A stretch of 64,000 nt of DNA from Dasypus novemcinctus (taxonomy: Eukaryota; Chordata; Mammalia; Cingulata; Dasypodidae), in NCBI RefSeq assembly GCF_030445035.2, contig NC_080683.1, forward strand, positions 96,433,675-96,497,674, written 5' to 3'. Shown here in pieces: positions 43,108 to 57,300 of the stretch. Every line of letters begins with the position of its first letter. Position 1 is the stretch's first letter. The notes beneath the pieces are model-generated. The model was not told the origin of the DNA. It searched no databases and saw only the letters and a list, made by a program, of their open reading frames with translations. A program made the translations under genes and the position numbers.

Positions 43108-43415
43108 CTTAAAGATACTTAGATTACACAAAATGTTACCCACAAAAATATAATGAATTCCCATATGTCCCACTCTCCACACCTCCTACCCTTCCCCACA
43201 TTAATAACTTCTTTCATTAGCGTGGTACATTTGTTGCAATTGATGAACACATTGGGAGCATTGCCATTAAGCATGGATTATAGTTTACATTGTAGTTTAT
43301 ACTCTCTCCCACCCAATTCTGTAGGTTATGGCAGGATATATAATGGCCTGTATCTGTCATTGCAATGTCATTCAGGACAATTCCAAGTGGGAGCTTCTTT
43401 ACATTGGCTTGTTGG
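43108..43415 (-). mobile_element. Xenarthran LINE-like 3' end
   Basis: Reversed body (ggttatggcaggatatataa, atggattatagtttacattg) and tail aaagatacttagattacaca, the older tail type also at 6880. Confidence 0.65.
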
Positions 43416-43599
43416 GAAGAATATATGGAAGTAGAGAGCTTCAAGCTGAGACCAAAAGTGATAAAAATGAACCTGTCAATGAAGACCCTGAGACAGCTTG
43501 TGCAAGTGCCCTAAGGCAAGACTCTGCAGCTCACGAAGACAGAAGACTGGCTGGCGCTGCTGAAGGCCAGTCAGTGGACAGGACCTTCAGGAACCCTGA

Positions 43600-44040
43600 G
43601 AGCTGATAAGGGGCAGGTCACACAGAGCTGTGTAGGCCAGAGCTAGGGTTTGGATTTATTCTAGGTGCAATGGAAGTCACTCCAGGATTTTAAACAGGAG
43701 TAATGTAAGGATCTCCCGGATACTTTGGGGTAAATGAACTATATGAGAGTATATGAACTGTATGAGAGTAAGACCAGAAGCAATCAAGTGGTTGTCCAGG
43801 CAAGGAACATCTGATGATGACCTCACCAGTTGCAAATGGTAGAGATGTGCAGATGGGGAGGCATCCGGGTTATGTCCTACAAGTAGAGTTGTCAGGAAGA
43901 AATTGGATTTGGGGGCTGAGGGAAGATAAGAATCAAGGTTGATTTCTAGATTTTTGGCTTTTTCAACTGAGTGGGTACTGATACCATTTAAGGAGATGGG
44001 GAAGACTGAATTAGGAGTCTTGAGATAGAAAAGCAAGAGT
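43600..44040 (-). mobile_element. L2 LINE fragment
   Basis: Antisense L2 order: gtgtaggccagagctagggt, caggagtaatgtaaggatct, ttggctttttcaactgagtg, gagatggggaagactgaatt. Confidence 0.6.
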
Positions 44041-45775
44041 TGTTTTCAGAATTTTGCTATTTAATAACCACTCTTCACAACTGCAAGAAAATTTTTTTTT
44101 GCATTTTAATTTTCCTTCTTGGTTTTTTATAAAGATATGTTCATTCAATTTGAGTAAATTGTTTTGGTCAATGGCTTTGCTGAAATCATTTTAACATTAT
44201 GAAAATAACATGCAAATGGCAAAAAAATTGAAAAAAAAATTACAAAGATTATAGAATTGAAAACTTTAGATCTCACTCTCATTGGCAGAGTGAAAACACC
44301 ATCAGCAATTTATTGGAATTGTTTCCAAACTTCCTAGTGCATGGCTATGAACACAAAAAATGATTTTACAAAAATTCAAATGAAAATACTCTATACATAT
44401 TGCTGTCTACTTTACTTTTTTCCATGAAAACAGTATCATGGCATTCTACCTCATTCCAGCTGTACAGGATTCCAGTGTGCTGGCATGCAGCGACTTACTT
44501 ATACTTTTTTTTCACTTTTAAAAAATTAACACTGAATTATAATTTGTATATAATAAAATGAATCCATTTTAAAGGAATCCTTTGATTTCTCTCACAAATG
44601 TAATTAAAACCCCCTCAGCTAGGACTGTCTTGCTGCATACAACTCTGCCTGCCCAGGACCCTGCGTTTCTTTCATTAGCGTTTCTTGGCCCGGCTCACTG
44701 TCCGTGTTTCTCTATCTCTCTGTCTCTTTATGGGCCTCTCTCATTTTGTTTCTGGTCCTACAAATTCCTAATATGTTATTCAGGCTGGGAAATAAATAAC
44801 ACTCCTCCCATTTATTTTAATATAGTTCTCTTTGGGAGGGCTGGTATAGGGGAGTGAAAAGAGTGGAAGAGGAAAGAAGGTTCATTTTTCAGAACTAAAG
44901 AATTTTGTTAGGTATTTTGCTTATCTGAAGAAGGCTCTTTTCCCAAGAGGAAACTTGACCCTCAGACAGTTCCGGCTTAAACAGTTTTTCTAGTGGAGGG
45001 ACTGATTCCTGGAGCTTCCTACTCCGCCATCATGCCATAATTCCTCGATTTGTGAGTAGGTCACCAGAATAAAATCCTCTAAGTGGAATTTGTGAATCAT
45101 AATAGAGTATTGATATGTCAAATTTTAAAATTTGATATGTCGAATTTTTAAAACTTGGTCTAGGAGGTGAAAAATGACCGCAAACTTGCATTTCTTTAAT
45201 TATAAGCTTCCTATGTTCAATGGGAAATGTATTTTTTCTGAGAAGTACCTGTTTATGAACTTGCCTCATTTATGTACTGGGGTTACTGCCTCTCCTCCTC
45301 TTCTATTTTTCTTTATAAACTTTAAAAATTACATAAGTAATGCATATTTATTATAATAAGTGAATCAATGTAAAGATGAAATGAGAAAAAGATAATAATC
45401 TACACCTAACCTCCCCTGCAATCCCTGCTGCACTTCCAACCTGCCAATACTTATTAGCCAATGTTACCCATTCACCAGCATGGATGTGACTATCAGGGCT
45501 TTGTCATTTTCATTAAAACGAGATTGTATTATATGTATTGCTTAGCAATGTAGTACCTGTCTCAATTAGTAGCTCATCATGGAGCTCTTTCTAGGATAAT
45601 TATTTTTAACAGCTGCATAATAACATTCCATAAAACCCAGAATCACAATTCATTAAACTGATAAACAGGTAGAATTCTTCTAATTTTTTTTAGTACTACA
45701 ATTATGCCACATTAACCATCCTTACTCATACTATTGCTTTTGGAAGGAGCTTTATTATTATTTTTAGCATTTAAA
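44041..45775. other. MAN1A1: Intron with old unclassified LINE-like DNA
   Basis: Segments 44390-44570 and 45350-45720 (with aacagctgcataataacatt) resemble decayed antisense L1-type DNA. A perfect 18-base palindrome TCAAATTTTAAAATTTGA lies at 45118-45135. No gene seen. Confidence 0.4.
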
Positions 45776-46385
45776 AAAATTAAAGTTAATAGATCACAAA
45801 GAATGTTTTATTAAAAAACATGAGGTTCCCATAAGCCCACTCCCCCCCACCCCTATTGTTTTTGTAAATTGTTTTTTTTGAAGATATATACCTCTCAAAA
45901 AATGTTACATTAAAAAACACGAGGTTCCCATATATCCCCACCTCCCCCCCGACTCCTCCCACACCAACCTCCTCCATCATTATGGCGCACTCATCGCACT
46001 TGGTGAACACATTTTGGAGCACTGCTGCACCACATGGATAATAGTTTACCCTGTAGTTCACACTCTCCCCCAGTACATTCAGTGGGTTATGGCTGAATAT
46101 ATAAAGTCTAGTATCTGACCCTGCAATATCATTTAGGACAACTCAAAGTCCCCAAAATGCCCCCACATCACATCTCTTCTTGCTTCTCCCTGTCCTCAGG
46201 AACTACTGTGGTCACTTTCTCCACCTCAATGCTACAATTTCTTCTATCACAATAGTTTTATAGTAGAATATCAGTAAATCCACTAGAATCCATATTTTAT
46301 TCCTCTATTCTGTGGACCTTGGGATGGTGATGTCCACTCTACCTCTAGATCAAGAGGGGGCTTAGATTCCACATGGAAGAAGCTT
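45776..46385 (-). mobile_element. Xenarthran LINE-like 3' end with duplicated tail
   Basis: Longest copy of the family. The tail module occurs twice (45785-45850 and 45900-45955), joined by the same acaatttacaaaaa-type linker as at 15447. The body then continues through gttatggctgaatatataaa to about 46385. Confidence 0.7.
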
Positions 46386-46919
46386 TTTATACTTGAAGAA
46401 GATGTGCCTTTTATATATCACGTGTTTTACAATTCTTTTCCTGATTTGCTGTATTTTTTTATTTTTTAGCTGTACTAATTTTTATTTGGTCAAATTATCC
46501 ATTTTCCCCCCTACTACCTATATTCTAGTTTCTGTGCCTTGTTTTGAAAGCCTTCTCCCTTCCCCCGAGATTATGTTTTAAAAACCCAGTAAATCTAGGC
46601 AATCATTGCTTTCTTTTTATTAGGATCACCAGTGAAAATCATAGTAGTATAGTATAGACATAAGTATAAAATTTATATTTTTGAAACTATAATCATCTTT
46701 ATCATATCATATAATTTTTTCTACTGTCTTAGGCTCACCTGTTTAATAACTTAGCTAACTATAGCTATAGAATATTTAAGTATTCAGAAATTAATTTGTC
46801 TTTAGAATTCCTATGTTTTATCTTACTCTAAAACGTTACTGATTTAGTATTTTTATCATTTCCCCTTTAAAAGAAGGAAAAATATTTTCATTTAAGCAAC
46901 AATGAAAAATGTTTTATTC

Positions 46920-47160
46920 ATTAGTTTAGGCAATAGAGAGACTGTAGGTAAATCAGGGATAAACTGGATAATCTCTAAGAATTATTCATGCATTTGGAGG
47001 ATTTTCAGTTGTGACCTTGCACAAGTCCCCTAAACTCTAAGGGTGTAATCTCCTAATCTATAGAACAAAGTAATACCTGCCTAACACACCTGGTAGGATT
47101 TTAGTGGGATAAAATGAGATGATACACATGAAAATGTTTGAAATCTATAAAGGGTTTATC
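46920..47160 (+). mobile_element. MIR SINE
   Basis: ttgtgaccttgcacaagtcc, ctctaagggtgtaatctcct, aatctatagaacaaagtaat and gggataaaatgagatgatac follow MIR order. Confidence 0.7.
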
Positions 47161-47734
47161 CTAGAAAAACATTTTTATCTTTTGCATTAAGCAACTGACA
47201 TTTAGCTAACCACAAGAATTCTGTTTCTGGGTTTTTCTTTTCAATTTTAGAGATGTCTACTCAATAAAAACAAATTCACCAAATGTTCACTTGGAGATAG
47301 AAATTACAACACAAGCAATAATGAAACAAAATAAGGCATTCTCAAGATTCAAAAATGTAACAAACTGCTACTGTTAACAGCCAGCTTTCTTAAAGCAATT
47401 TAGCTGCTACGCAGTTATCAAATATGTAGCACTTTAAGAAAAGGGCTTACAAATCTGGTTGTTTAGAAAAAAAGGTAATTTAAAGAATATTTCTAGTTCT
47501 AAGACAGCTAAGAGAGACCACTGATACATTTTATGAGTTAATAAGGAAGACTAGGGAAATTCTTACATAGTGTCTTGCTTGCATATAAAATGGCTTAAAT
47601 TTCACTCATTAGAATTATCTGTATATAAATAAACCAGTGTAGCCATGCCAAAAATGAAAATCTTTAATAGTCTTTTTAATAATCCACACTTAAAAAAAAA
47701 TGGGTGTTTCCTTTAAACAAGGGCATGACAGGTA

Positions 47735-47940
47735 GGAGTTGTTAATATAATTTAATTAATCTCCACAATAACCATGTAGGCAGCAGTATCTTTGTTTGCC
47801 AAAGGAAACTGGGACTCAGCAAGGTAAAATGCTTTGCCTGAGGTCGCACAGTTATTCAGTGGCAGGGACAGCACTGGCTCCAAGCCAGGTCTGACTAGAG
47901 TTCTGCTCTTTTCCTTTATTACGTGATGCCATTTCTTACA
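47735..47940 (-). mobile_element. MIR SINE
   Basis: Antisense MIR: ctccacaataaccatgtagg, aaactgggactcagcaaggt, cctgaggtcgcacagttatt, aagccaggtctgactagagt. Confidence 0.75.
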
Positions 47941-48287
47941 TTCCTGTAAATATTGTGGGCTAAATTAGCCAACTTCCTGGGTCTAAGAGAGCAAAGGGAA
48001 TTTATTAACAGTAAAAACTGAGATATCATCAGTGAAATTTATTTGAAATGTAAAGAAATTATTGCTAGAAAGAATGATATATACCAAATGTAGCAAATTG
48101 TTAAAAGTTGGTCTATCTGGCTGTGTGGGTAGTGGGTATATTGGGAATTCCTTGTAATGGTTTTTGTATTATTTTTGCAACTGTTCTGTAAGTTTGAAAT
48201 TATTTCAAAATAAAAAGTTTAAAAAAGAAAAAAAAAAACCATGACAAACCTGACTCATAATATGTATTTTTCTTTAAAATAAAATTC

Positions 48288-48395
48288 CTTGGGGGGGATA
48301 GGGAGTGGTGTATATGGGAACTTCTTATATTTTTTAATGTAACATTTTTTGTGATCTATGTATCTTAAAAAAATACAATAAAAATGCTTATAAAA
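48288..48395 (+). mobile_element. Xenarthran LINE-like tail (single module)
   Basis: gggagtggtgtatatgggaa, cttcttatattttttaatgt and ttttgtgatctatgtatctt followed by an A-rich tail. Strongly 5'-truncated. Confidence 0.75.
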
Positions 48396-50849
48396 AATTC
48401 CTTAGTGAAAACATGGTTTAGAGTGATAATAAAAGAAAATATCAATGTTACAACAAATAAAACCAATGCTAAGGAATTGTCACCATGTCAACAATAGTTA
48501 CTAGATCCACAAGCCCAATGTTTCATAAACCTCTGAAGAACCTCGAGCATGAAAAAATATTTTTATTGTTTTTTTAAAAGATACAATCCCATAAAGTCAA
48601 TCTAAGACCATGGTCTCTTTCTGTGTTTCTTAATAGGCTCTTTTTAAATTGGATAATCAAATGTTTCAAAATACCAAAAACATAAAAATGTAAAAAAAAA
48701 AATTTCTCTCCCAATTCCTGATCTCATCCACTCCTTTTCTATTCCCTTTCCTCCTGTAGATAATCACTGTTATTTGTTTCTTGGATTGCATTCCAAAGAT
48801 TATTTTGGCATATAATAAATATGAATAAAAGCCTCCCTTTTACATAAGTAGTAGTAGACTAAACACACTAAGACTGTATTTTTGTTTTGTGTCTAGAAAA
48901 GTTAGAGAACTACTACAAAACTGTATTTTAAATGAAAAATTTCAAATGTACAGATAAGGTGAAACAAAAGTAGAATAAACATGCATATACCCACCACCTA
49001 GATTTAACAATTATTTATATTTATTTTGCCATATTTGCTTCACCTATTTATATGTAAGGATATATTCTTTTAGGGAATGATTTTAAAGAAATTACAGACA
49101 TCAATTCATTAAATTTTCAGCATGCATTTCTTAAAAGTAGGGCTGTTTTCCTAAAAGACCAAAATATCATATGGCACCAAAGAATATTGAAAATAATTTT
49201 GCAAAAATCATCAAATATCTAGTTCACATTCAAATTTCCACAACTGACCACAAAATGTGAAGCACCATTTTTTCCCACAGCCCATTTTTGCTATAGTATT
49301 GCCAGCATAAGAAAAAAAATTCACCTTTATCTAATAGCAAAAGTTCACCTTAAAAGTGTTTTTTTCTTTTTGGTTGTTACTGTGGCTTTATGTGCATTAA
49401 TGCCTGTCATCTCTATTAAAAAACCTGTCTTAATTTCATTTTCAAATAAGCATATGAAACCTTCACCATGACTAGCCTTCCACAATTTAATATGCACAAA
49501 CTTGCTTTAAAACATATTATTTATATAAATAATGAAAAAAAATCATGGGCAGAGATAGGGATCAGGAGGAGAAAACCCAGCTCCCCCTAGGGTAGAAATT
49601 TCCTTCTCTCTGATCCATAATGTGTCTACTCACTCCCTTTGCCAAGATTCAATCTGGTATCCTCATTTTATTATTCAAAAGCGGGGGGGGGGGGGGGGGG
49701 GGGGAGTTTGGTTGTGGTGATGGTTGCACAACTCTGTGAAAAGGGCCTCACCTTAATGGGATCTTTGAAGAGCCTATTTACAAATGAGTTTACACACAGT
49801 GGAGTGGGCCTTAAGGCTTGAACATGTCTTTGTGGGGGTCTTGATTCAAATTACAACTGGAGGGAATAAATAAAAAACTCATCCTAAAATATCTTCTCAA
49901 GGAAATTATTTCCTAATGTGGAATTTTAAATTTTGTTCTGCATTCTTGTATACTAAAATGCAAGTTCAACAACTAAAGTTCCTATTTGTCCCTGGATTTT
50001 AGAAATATAACCACATTAATTATTAGTGTGATTCTTATTAATGGAATTGTTTAGCATGTATGTGGAAACAGTTGATAAAAAAGATAAATCAGGAATAACT
50101 ATTTGCTTTACAAACCAAAGATTTCTTTGAGGGAAAAAAACCTCATAATACATGTAAAGTTATGTGACTCGACGGGAAGTAAATGTTATGATTCATAGGT
50201 GATTGACAATTGTACATTCTGCAGAGATGTTTGGCAAAACATATCAAAAGTATTAATAATATTCACACTCTTTTCTAAAGGATAGAAAAAGAAAAGTTAC
50301 TGTTAATTCCTATAGTTTACCTGAAATAATTCAATATTTAACTCTAAGTAGATTGTAATCCTTAAAGCAGCCACCCCCATCCCACCAAAAAAAGAGATAA
50401 AGTTAAATATCTAAAAAGAGGAATCAAAATAGAATATTAAAATATATTTTATTAAGACAAAAAAAGCAGGATAGGAGGATCTCAGGGCAAAGTGGGGGGT
50501 AAGGAAAGAAGGCAGAAAGATTGGTTTCCATTGCCCCCACTAATTCCCGTACAGTTGAGGTGAAACTGCCTGCATGGAACCTGTGCATGTGGTAAATTTG
50601 TGTCACAGCTGAAAAAATCTCAGTCTTTCAAAGGAGCTGCTAGCAAACTGCCCAACCTTTGCTACATATGGAGGAATTATTTTTATCATTGTTGTTCTAA
50701 ACAATCTGCCCTAGAGGAACTTTATCTTCTAAGGCTGCTTAAATAGTAACATAGTATGATATGATCAACAATTCCACTGTTATTTTTCTAAGAGAAAATG
50801 AATACATAAAATGTCCACATAAATACTTGACTATAAACTTTCATAATTT
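48396..50849. other. MAN1A1: Intron with old LINE-like DNA
   Basis: 48950-49330 (ccaccacctagatttaacaa; catttgct) looks like a decayed L1-type 3' region. 49705-49860 is a repeat I cannot name. No gene seen. Confidence 0.4.
49683..49704. repeat. Homopolymer G22
   Basis: Twenty-two consecutive G on the plus strand, preceded by gc and followed by agtttgg. Confidence 0.93.
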
Positions 50850-51295
50850 TTGATTCATAGTTGCCAGAAATTGAAAACACAAATGTCCATAAAAAGGATA
50901 AATGGATAAACAATCTGTACTACATGCATACACTGGACTCAGTGATTAAAAAAAATGAAACAACATAAATGAATCTCAAAGACTATGCCGAGCGAAAGAA
51001 GCGAGACAGAAAAGAGTACATTCTATATGGTCCCATTTGTATAAAATTCTAGAAAGGGCACTAATCTATAGTGACAGCAACACATAAGTGGTTGCCTGGG
51101 GTCAGAGGCAGGCTGTAAATGATTGCAAAGGGTCACTAAGAAAGTTTTGAGGTGATAAAAATGTTTTTTTCTCTAGATTGTGGTGGTGGTTATATAGGTG
51201 TATGCATTTGTCAAAGTTCACTGAAATTTATACTTAAAATGGGGGCAGTTTTGTATATAAATTATGCCTCAAAAAAGTTGATGAAAAGGAAAAAA
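50850..51295 (+). mobile_element. Ancient L1 3' end
   Basis: aaatgtccataaaaaggata, cattctatatggtcccattt, gtggttgcctggggtcagag and tacttaaaatgggggcagtt, then an A-rich end: the L1M 3' region in sense orientation. Confidence 0.75.
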
Positions 51296-53050
51296 AAAAC
51301 AAAATAAAGTGTATGCTTTCATTATTGTTTCCTAAAAAGTGACAATGAAATGAGACATACCAATGTGTAAACACTGGATTCAAACACTGGAGTGACTATT
51401 TTCTTTTTGTTTTGTATATTTTCCTATTCTCTATACATTCAGTTTCTTTTATAATCAAATAATGCAAACTATAAATTTTATTTAAAATAATATACAAGAG
51501 CTTTATTTAATCTTTAAAATTTTAAGAAAATGCACTTTTGATGGAGAACTACACCTGTAGTATTTCATTGCTCTATGAATATAAATGCTTAGAAAACCAA
51601 AATTTTTCTAAATATGTGAAAATTATTGGAATGAAACAGAAAAGAAAAATGTTTCCTAATGTATCACAGAACTTTTAAGAATTAGTTTAATTTTCCAGTT
51701 CAAAGTTTAATATATTCAACTAAAAGTTTAAAAATATTAAACACATTAGACTCATAAAAAGTGACATGGTTCAGAGAGGCCCTTGTAATACAGCTGTGTG
51801 GTAACTGCTTATTGTTTGCTTACTAGGGTATTTATTCCTTGATAAACTAACTGAAGAAAGTTTCACCTTTACTTCAGAAGCAGAGAATCTGATTAACTCC
51901 ACTCTAACTCTACTAGTATTTCACATGTTTACCATGAGTCCAAAGCTTTAGTCAATAAAAATGATCATACTCTGAAATACCATATGATACTGTAGATCGT
52001 AGGGTTTTTAAAAAATAATATATATTGATTATTCTGGAACATCTTTCTTTTAAAGAATCTTTTAACAAATCTTTTACTGAGAAACTCAACTATCTGGACT
52101 TGACATTCAAACATGCATCATAGAAGAAGACTATAGCACACAAAAGGCACTTGTAATTCAGAAAAATAGAATTCTATAACTGTACATCTTAAAATTTCTC
52201 ACAAAATCATAGCTTAAACTCTTTTAGGAAACTTAAATAAAAATAACTAGTTTTACTTAGCCACAAGCTTATTAGAAAATGAGAATAAATCTGAAGAACT
52301 ATTAGAAATGAATAACCATAGAAAGAAATTTAAAATCTTTCTAAGAAAAGATGCAAATGATTTATCTACTCACAAATGGAAATGAATAGTTACAGTTACA
52401 GCAATTTTAAACCTTTTATGTATTATAAAACCTCATACTGGTGATGAGCAAAGCTTTACATGTGTAACTATGAGGAAGTCCTTTGACTGCTACAACCCTC
52501 ACTACCTAGTCTCCCAGCATTCAATACTTTCTTTGGCAGCAAATGTATAAGCCTATTCCTTTTTTGACTTTTTTTAAAAAAGCATAAATATACGCAACAA
52601 AGCTAATTTTGTACAGTGAGTAGTCTTTGAGCTTAAGATTTCATTTTACTCAAGACTTGTTTTTTCATTAATAACTCACATAAAGGATCTGGATTATAGT
52701 TTAAATCCTTCCTGTGATTTAGGTTTGGAAGTCTTGTTTTTCTTATTATGCCAAAATAAGACAGTATTTAGATGAATCAATGGCCTTGGTAAAATAATTT
52801 TTAATGTTTAGATCCTGAGTATTTTAGATGATGAAGGGAACTTCAATCTTAATTTATCTAGCTATGTAAAAGAGAAAAATCAACAAAAGATAAAACACTA
52901 CTTTGATAATCAGAAGAGGTCTACCTTGATTTTCATTTAATAATTAGTGCCATATTTACACAATAGATATTTACCAAATGATTTCTTCTGCAGACCTTCA
53001 ACACATAGTTATACAGAACTGTGATGAATCCCACAATTCAGCAGTATAGC
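51296..53050. other. MAN1A1: Intron, nothing recognised
   Basis: AT-rich sequence without repeats that I can name and without exon candidates. Confidence 0.45.
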
Positions 53051-53059
53051 TTCTATTAG

Positions 53060-54330
53060 AAGTAGGAACCAAAATAAGAATAAAGTGTTAGGGGAATAAA
53101 GAGGGAAGATGTTTCAACTTGTCCAAGGTGGGGAGGGGACCAAGTAGAAAGAAAGAAGTTAAGGAAATCTTTCACAGAGGAGGTGACATGATTATCTTTT
53201 ATAAAACAAAAGAGGAGGACGTGGATGTGGCTCAAGCAATTGGGCTCCTGTCTACCATATAGGAGTTCCTGGGCTCGATTCCCGGGGCCTCCTGATGAGG
53301 GCAAGCTAGCCTGCACAGAGAGAGGGCCTGTGCAGAGAGCTGACACAACAAGATGATGCAACAACAAAAATAAAGAGACACAGAGCAAAGACAATGAGAA
53401 ACAGAACAAACCAGGGACCTGAGGTGGCCCAAGCAACTGAGTGCCTCTTTTCCATGTTGGAAGGTCCTGGGATTGGTTCCTGGTGCCTCCTAAAGAGAAG
53501 CTGAGAAGAGAAGACAAGCAGACAGAAGAAGGTGCAGCACATGGACAGAGAGAGCAGACAGCGAGCGTAAGCAGCAAGGGAGGGGGGCAGAATAAATAAA
53601 TATTTTAAAACAACCAAAAAAAAATCCCACAAAAGAGCAGAGTTTTGTTGGGATGAAAGGGTCCTTCCAGGCAAAGGGGTAATATATGCATGGACATGGG
53701 GGTTGGGAGCGCAGTGCCTATCTGCAGAAATGCTCTACAGTTTTAGGAAGCTAGTGAAGACTCCTGACTGGAGAGAGAAAATGTGGGGGAGGGGTAAAAT
53801 GTTTTGAAAAGCGGAATCTAGCTGTGAAACGTGCAAATGCAATCAAATTGTAGGGAAGAGAATCTGGCATCAGAGAGAGTTGAACTGATGGGGGGTGGTG
53901 CGAAGACCCAGACAACAAGTCGAGATGGGAAAGATATTTGGCTGTGATGGGTGTAAAAAATATTATGGAAATAAAGCAGCTAAGATTTGATGATAGGCTG
54001 GTTGTACAGGGGGAAAGTATTTAAAGACAACTTCAGGATTCCTGAACAGAGATTATGAGTAAAACACAAGATCAGTCTGGAAGAGAAACTGGTTTGGGTT
54101 TAAATGGTGAGATGTCTTAGACTGGTTAAGTTTAGAAGCTATCTGGTATGCAGTTGGATAAGAAACTGGATTCACTAGTGAGAAATGGTCTTGAAGTATT
54201 GATTCAGCAGTAATTTCTGCCTTTTAAAATACAGAGGGACTCTAGGTGCATTTGCATGGAAAGGAGTCTGCAAAGAGCCAAGGAGGCTGGAGAGACTCAA
54301 CTGTCCATTCACTTGGTTTAACTGCATCTA
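53060..54330 (-). mobile_element. L2 LINE fragment split by a SINE
   Basis: Antisense L2-like text on both sides of the SINE at 53215-53628 (gaggaggtgacatgattatc; ttccaggcaaaggggtaata; atcagtctggaagagaaact). Confidence 0.5.
53215..53628 (+). mobile_element. Full-length dimeric DAS-type SINE
   Basis: Head gaggacgtggatgtggctca, B-box gggctcgattcccggggcct, linker, then a second unit ggacctgaggtggcccaagc and an A-rich tail. Bounded by perfect ACAAAAGAG duplications at 53206-53214 and 53629-53637. Reverse open frames of up to 173 residues here are artefacts. Confidence 0.93.
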
Positions 54331-57300
54331 ACCGCATGCCGGGCAGTGGAAGGTATTGGAAGGCAGAAATATGTAGCAGCCCCTACTCACCAGGTGCCTT
54401 GTTCCTCGGAGCCATGTGAGGTGCCTGCGTTGTCCAGCCATGTACCTCACACCTGCCTACTGCTCAGCCACAGGCCTTCACTGCCTGCCCAAAGGTAAAC
54501 AGTGTTTCCTCCTCTTTCCTAAGGTCTAGAAGAAGGACCCGGGCCCGTGCACAGACCTGCCCCTGAGAGAACATTCCCAGCTTGTGGGGGGCTGGAGACC
54601 AGTCCTTCAGGGCAGTGAGGGGCTCAGCATAGTAAGGCAGCATGGGCGAGGAGGGCAGGTGTGGGGAAGGCTTCCTAGAAGCAGCGATGCCAATGCTGAG
54701 TCTCAAAGGGGAAGGGAGAAGAAGGGAACAATGTGTGTACACAGAGGAAAGAGAAACTGAAAATCTCGGGGGTGGGGGGGAAGCAAGGTTTTGTATAACA
54801 GGGGCATAGATTATGTAACATCTTTTTGCTTGGCTAATTTTTTTTTTTAAGGGAGGTACTGGGGATTGAACCCGGGACCTTGTACATGTGAAGCACATGT
54901 CCAACCACTGAACTACACCTGCTCCGCTTGCCTGGCTTATTTTGATTTTATACTGAAGGTGATGAGTAGACATTAAGGAAGAAGATACTAGGAAGAAACA
55001 TGATAAAACTTCCATTTAAAAAAACTTTCAACAGCGTGTAAGTTTGGAAGGTGGGCTTGGGAAACAGCCGTGGGATGATCCACTTGAGGTTATGGCAATG
55101 TTGTAGGTAAGCAATGCTGAGAGGCTGAAGGGAAAAGAAAGTGGCAGAAGGGCAGAGGGAATATATGAATAGAGAAGCAGCCAGAGAGGAAAAGGACAGG
55201 GGTCAGGGGATCAGGAGTAAGGGTGGCCATGTCAGGAAACAGTCACTGGGAAGAAGTGAGAATGAGGTGTGGTCCAGAGTTCAAGTGCTGGAACTAGGCA
55301 CCCCTTTCTGAGATAGTTAGAATGGGAGGTGATTCAGGTCACCTTTAGGACTTAACAGGAAAGTGAGTGTGATGTTCTCATCTAGAGAAGACTCATGGAA
55401 GAACACTTTAATTCTGTCTGCTGCGTAGGGAGGGGGGATGTTGATAAGTGGGCTGTAGCGAAAGGTGAAGAGGGGGTCCCAAGGCCTCGACAGGCAAGGC
55501 TAAAAGGCTTCGCCCCACGTCAGGGCAGAGAGGAGGTGTGGAGCACCACCGCTGAAGAGAAGTGCCTTCCACTCCTAGACAAGTAAGAGTTTTACTGAGA
55601 ACAGTTTTGAATTTTGATCACGTTATCAGAAACACACGGCGAGAAACAGAGAAGTAGAGGAGTCACGAAGATGACAAGAAGGAAGGAAAACTGGTTTTAA
55701 CCAAAAATGTTTGAAAAAATTGGGGCTCTTCAGTCTAGAAGAGAAGATGAAGGTGGAGATTTACGTGATCTTAGCTCTTGATTCCGAAAAGGAGAGAAGC
55801 TATGTATATAATTACCCATTTTTAACTCTTTAGAGAGTAAATTCTATTAGTTTGCATCTATTTTGCTCATTTGTGGAAATGAGCTTAACTAAAGGTTTCC
55901 AGATGTATGTCAAATGTCAGGGTTATTGGTGAAATTTAGTTCTAGGAGGTGTGGAGAATTCAACCAGGCTACCTAAAATTTTTATAGTAACCCCAGAAGT
56001 ACTTTTTGATCAATACAGTACAAAATGAAAAACACAATGATTGCCTAAGGAGGCAGTGAACTACTTAGAAAATTTCTCTTCCCTGTCCCTAGGTATTAGG
56101 AAATTTAAAAGCATATTATTTATTTTAGTTCCAATAGTTTCAAACTATTTAAAAAGGATATTCAAATAGTAGAACTGGATATTAATGTAGATTAAATCAA
56201 ATTAACTTTAAATATTTGTATATTTGGAAATCCTTTGTAAACTACATAGAATTGCAGAAGCATGTGGCATCAAAATCATCTTATGTGGCTTGGCTGCCAA
56301 TAGCCTATATATTCATAATTCCCCTTGCCTCCCATCTCCTCTCCTTTGCACTCTTATCATTAAGATCAACAGACTAGTAAATGGGTTTTGTTGTAGCCTT
56401 AGTTTGAAAAGGACCTAGGCTTTACAGTATTTACAAAAAGTTGAAAAGCATATTTATTAATCTAATAGATTATTCCATGGACCTTATGCTGACTCTCAAT
56501 TCCATTTTATTCAACTTCTTTTTCAAATATAAAAATAAGATTATCACTCTCCTGCTTATAGATTTCAGAAACTAATTAGTGACTCCTATAATTTGAATCC
56601 CTTTGAATCTAGCAAAAAGTTTGGATACTACCAAACATGTTATTCTTTTAAAAATACTCTCCCAATATAATCTTATCTGTATTATTGCTTACCCAACCAA
56701 TATTAAAGGCAAATCTCTTTAAGCACTTTCTGACCTATTTCATTTTAAAAACAATATCTTACCAAAGAAAAGCACTTCCTTTAATTAATAAGCTTTTCAG
56801 GCACACAGCCACAGTTGGCCTACTTTAAAGTGGAGAAAATTAATACAAATAAAGGAGAATGTAGAATCATATAATATTTACATCTGGTTAAAAGTAATTT
56901 AGAATTTTCTTTTAAACCAATTTAAAAAAAATATGCTCAAGAGTAATCTAACCAGGATCAAAGTCCACTTAATATGAGACCGTATGCTCATTATAACCTA
57001 CAGAATGACAAGAAATTGGTCTGGGCTTAATAAAGGTAAATGACATTTAGATATTTATTGTTTATGGCAGTAGCCTTTCAAGTGGAATGCAAGACTCTTA
57101 ATTAGGTAGGGTGCAGGAAGAAACTAATAGAACTTCTTTTTCTAGATTTTTATCTATAAATAAGAAAAATACCTTATTAAAATTAAATATTCAGACATGC
57201 ACTGCTCCCCTTCTCTCCCCTCATGCTTAGGTAAAAGATTCCTGTGGAGGCCCACCAGGGGGAAAGGTGGGCAGGAGATCCACATTCCACAGCTTTCAGC

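Noticed and set aside
53056-53674. Reverse open frames of 173 and 122 residues
   Set aside because: They are antisense reading of a dimeric SINE with clear target duplications.
54464-55015. 183-residue reverse open frame, the longest in the window
   Set aside because: It runs through a DAS SINE and purine-rich old repeat DNA and has no domain, splice support or codon bias.
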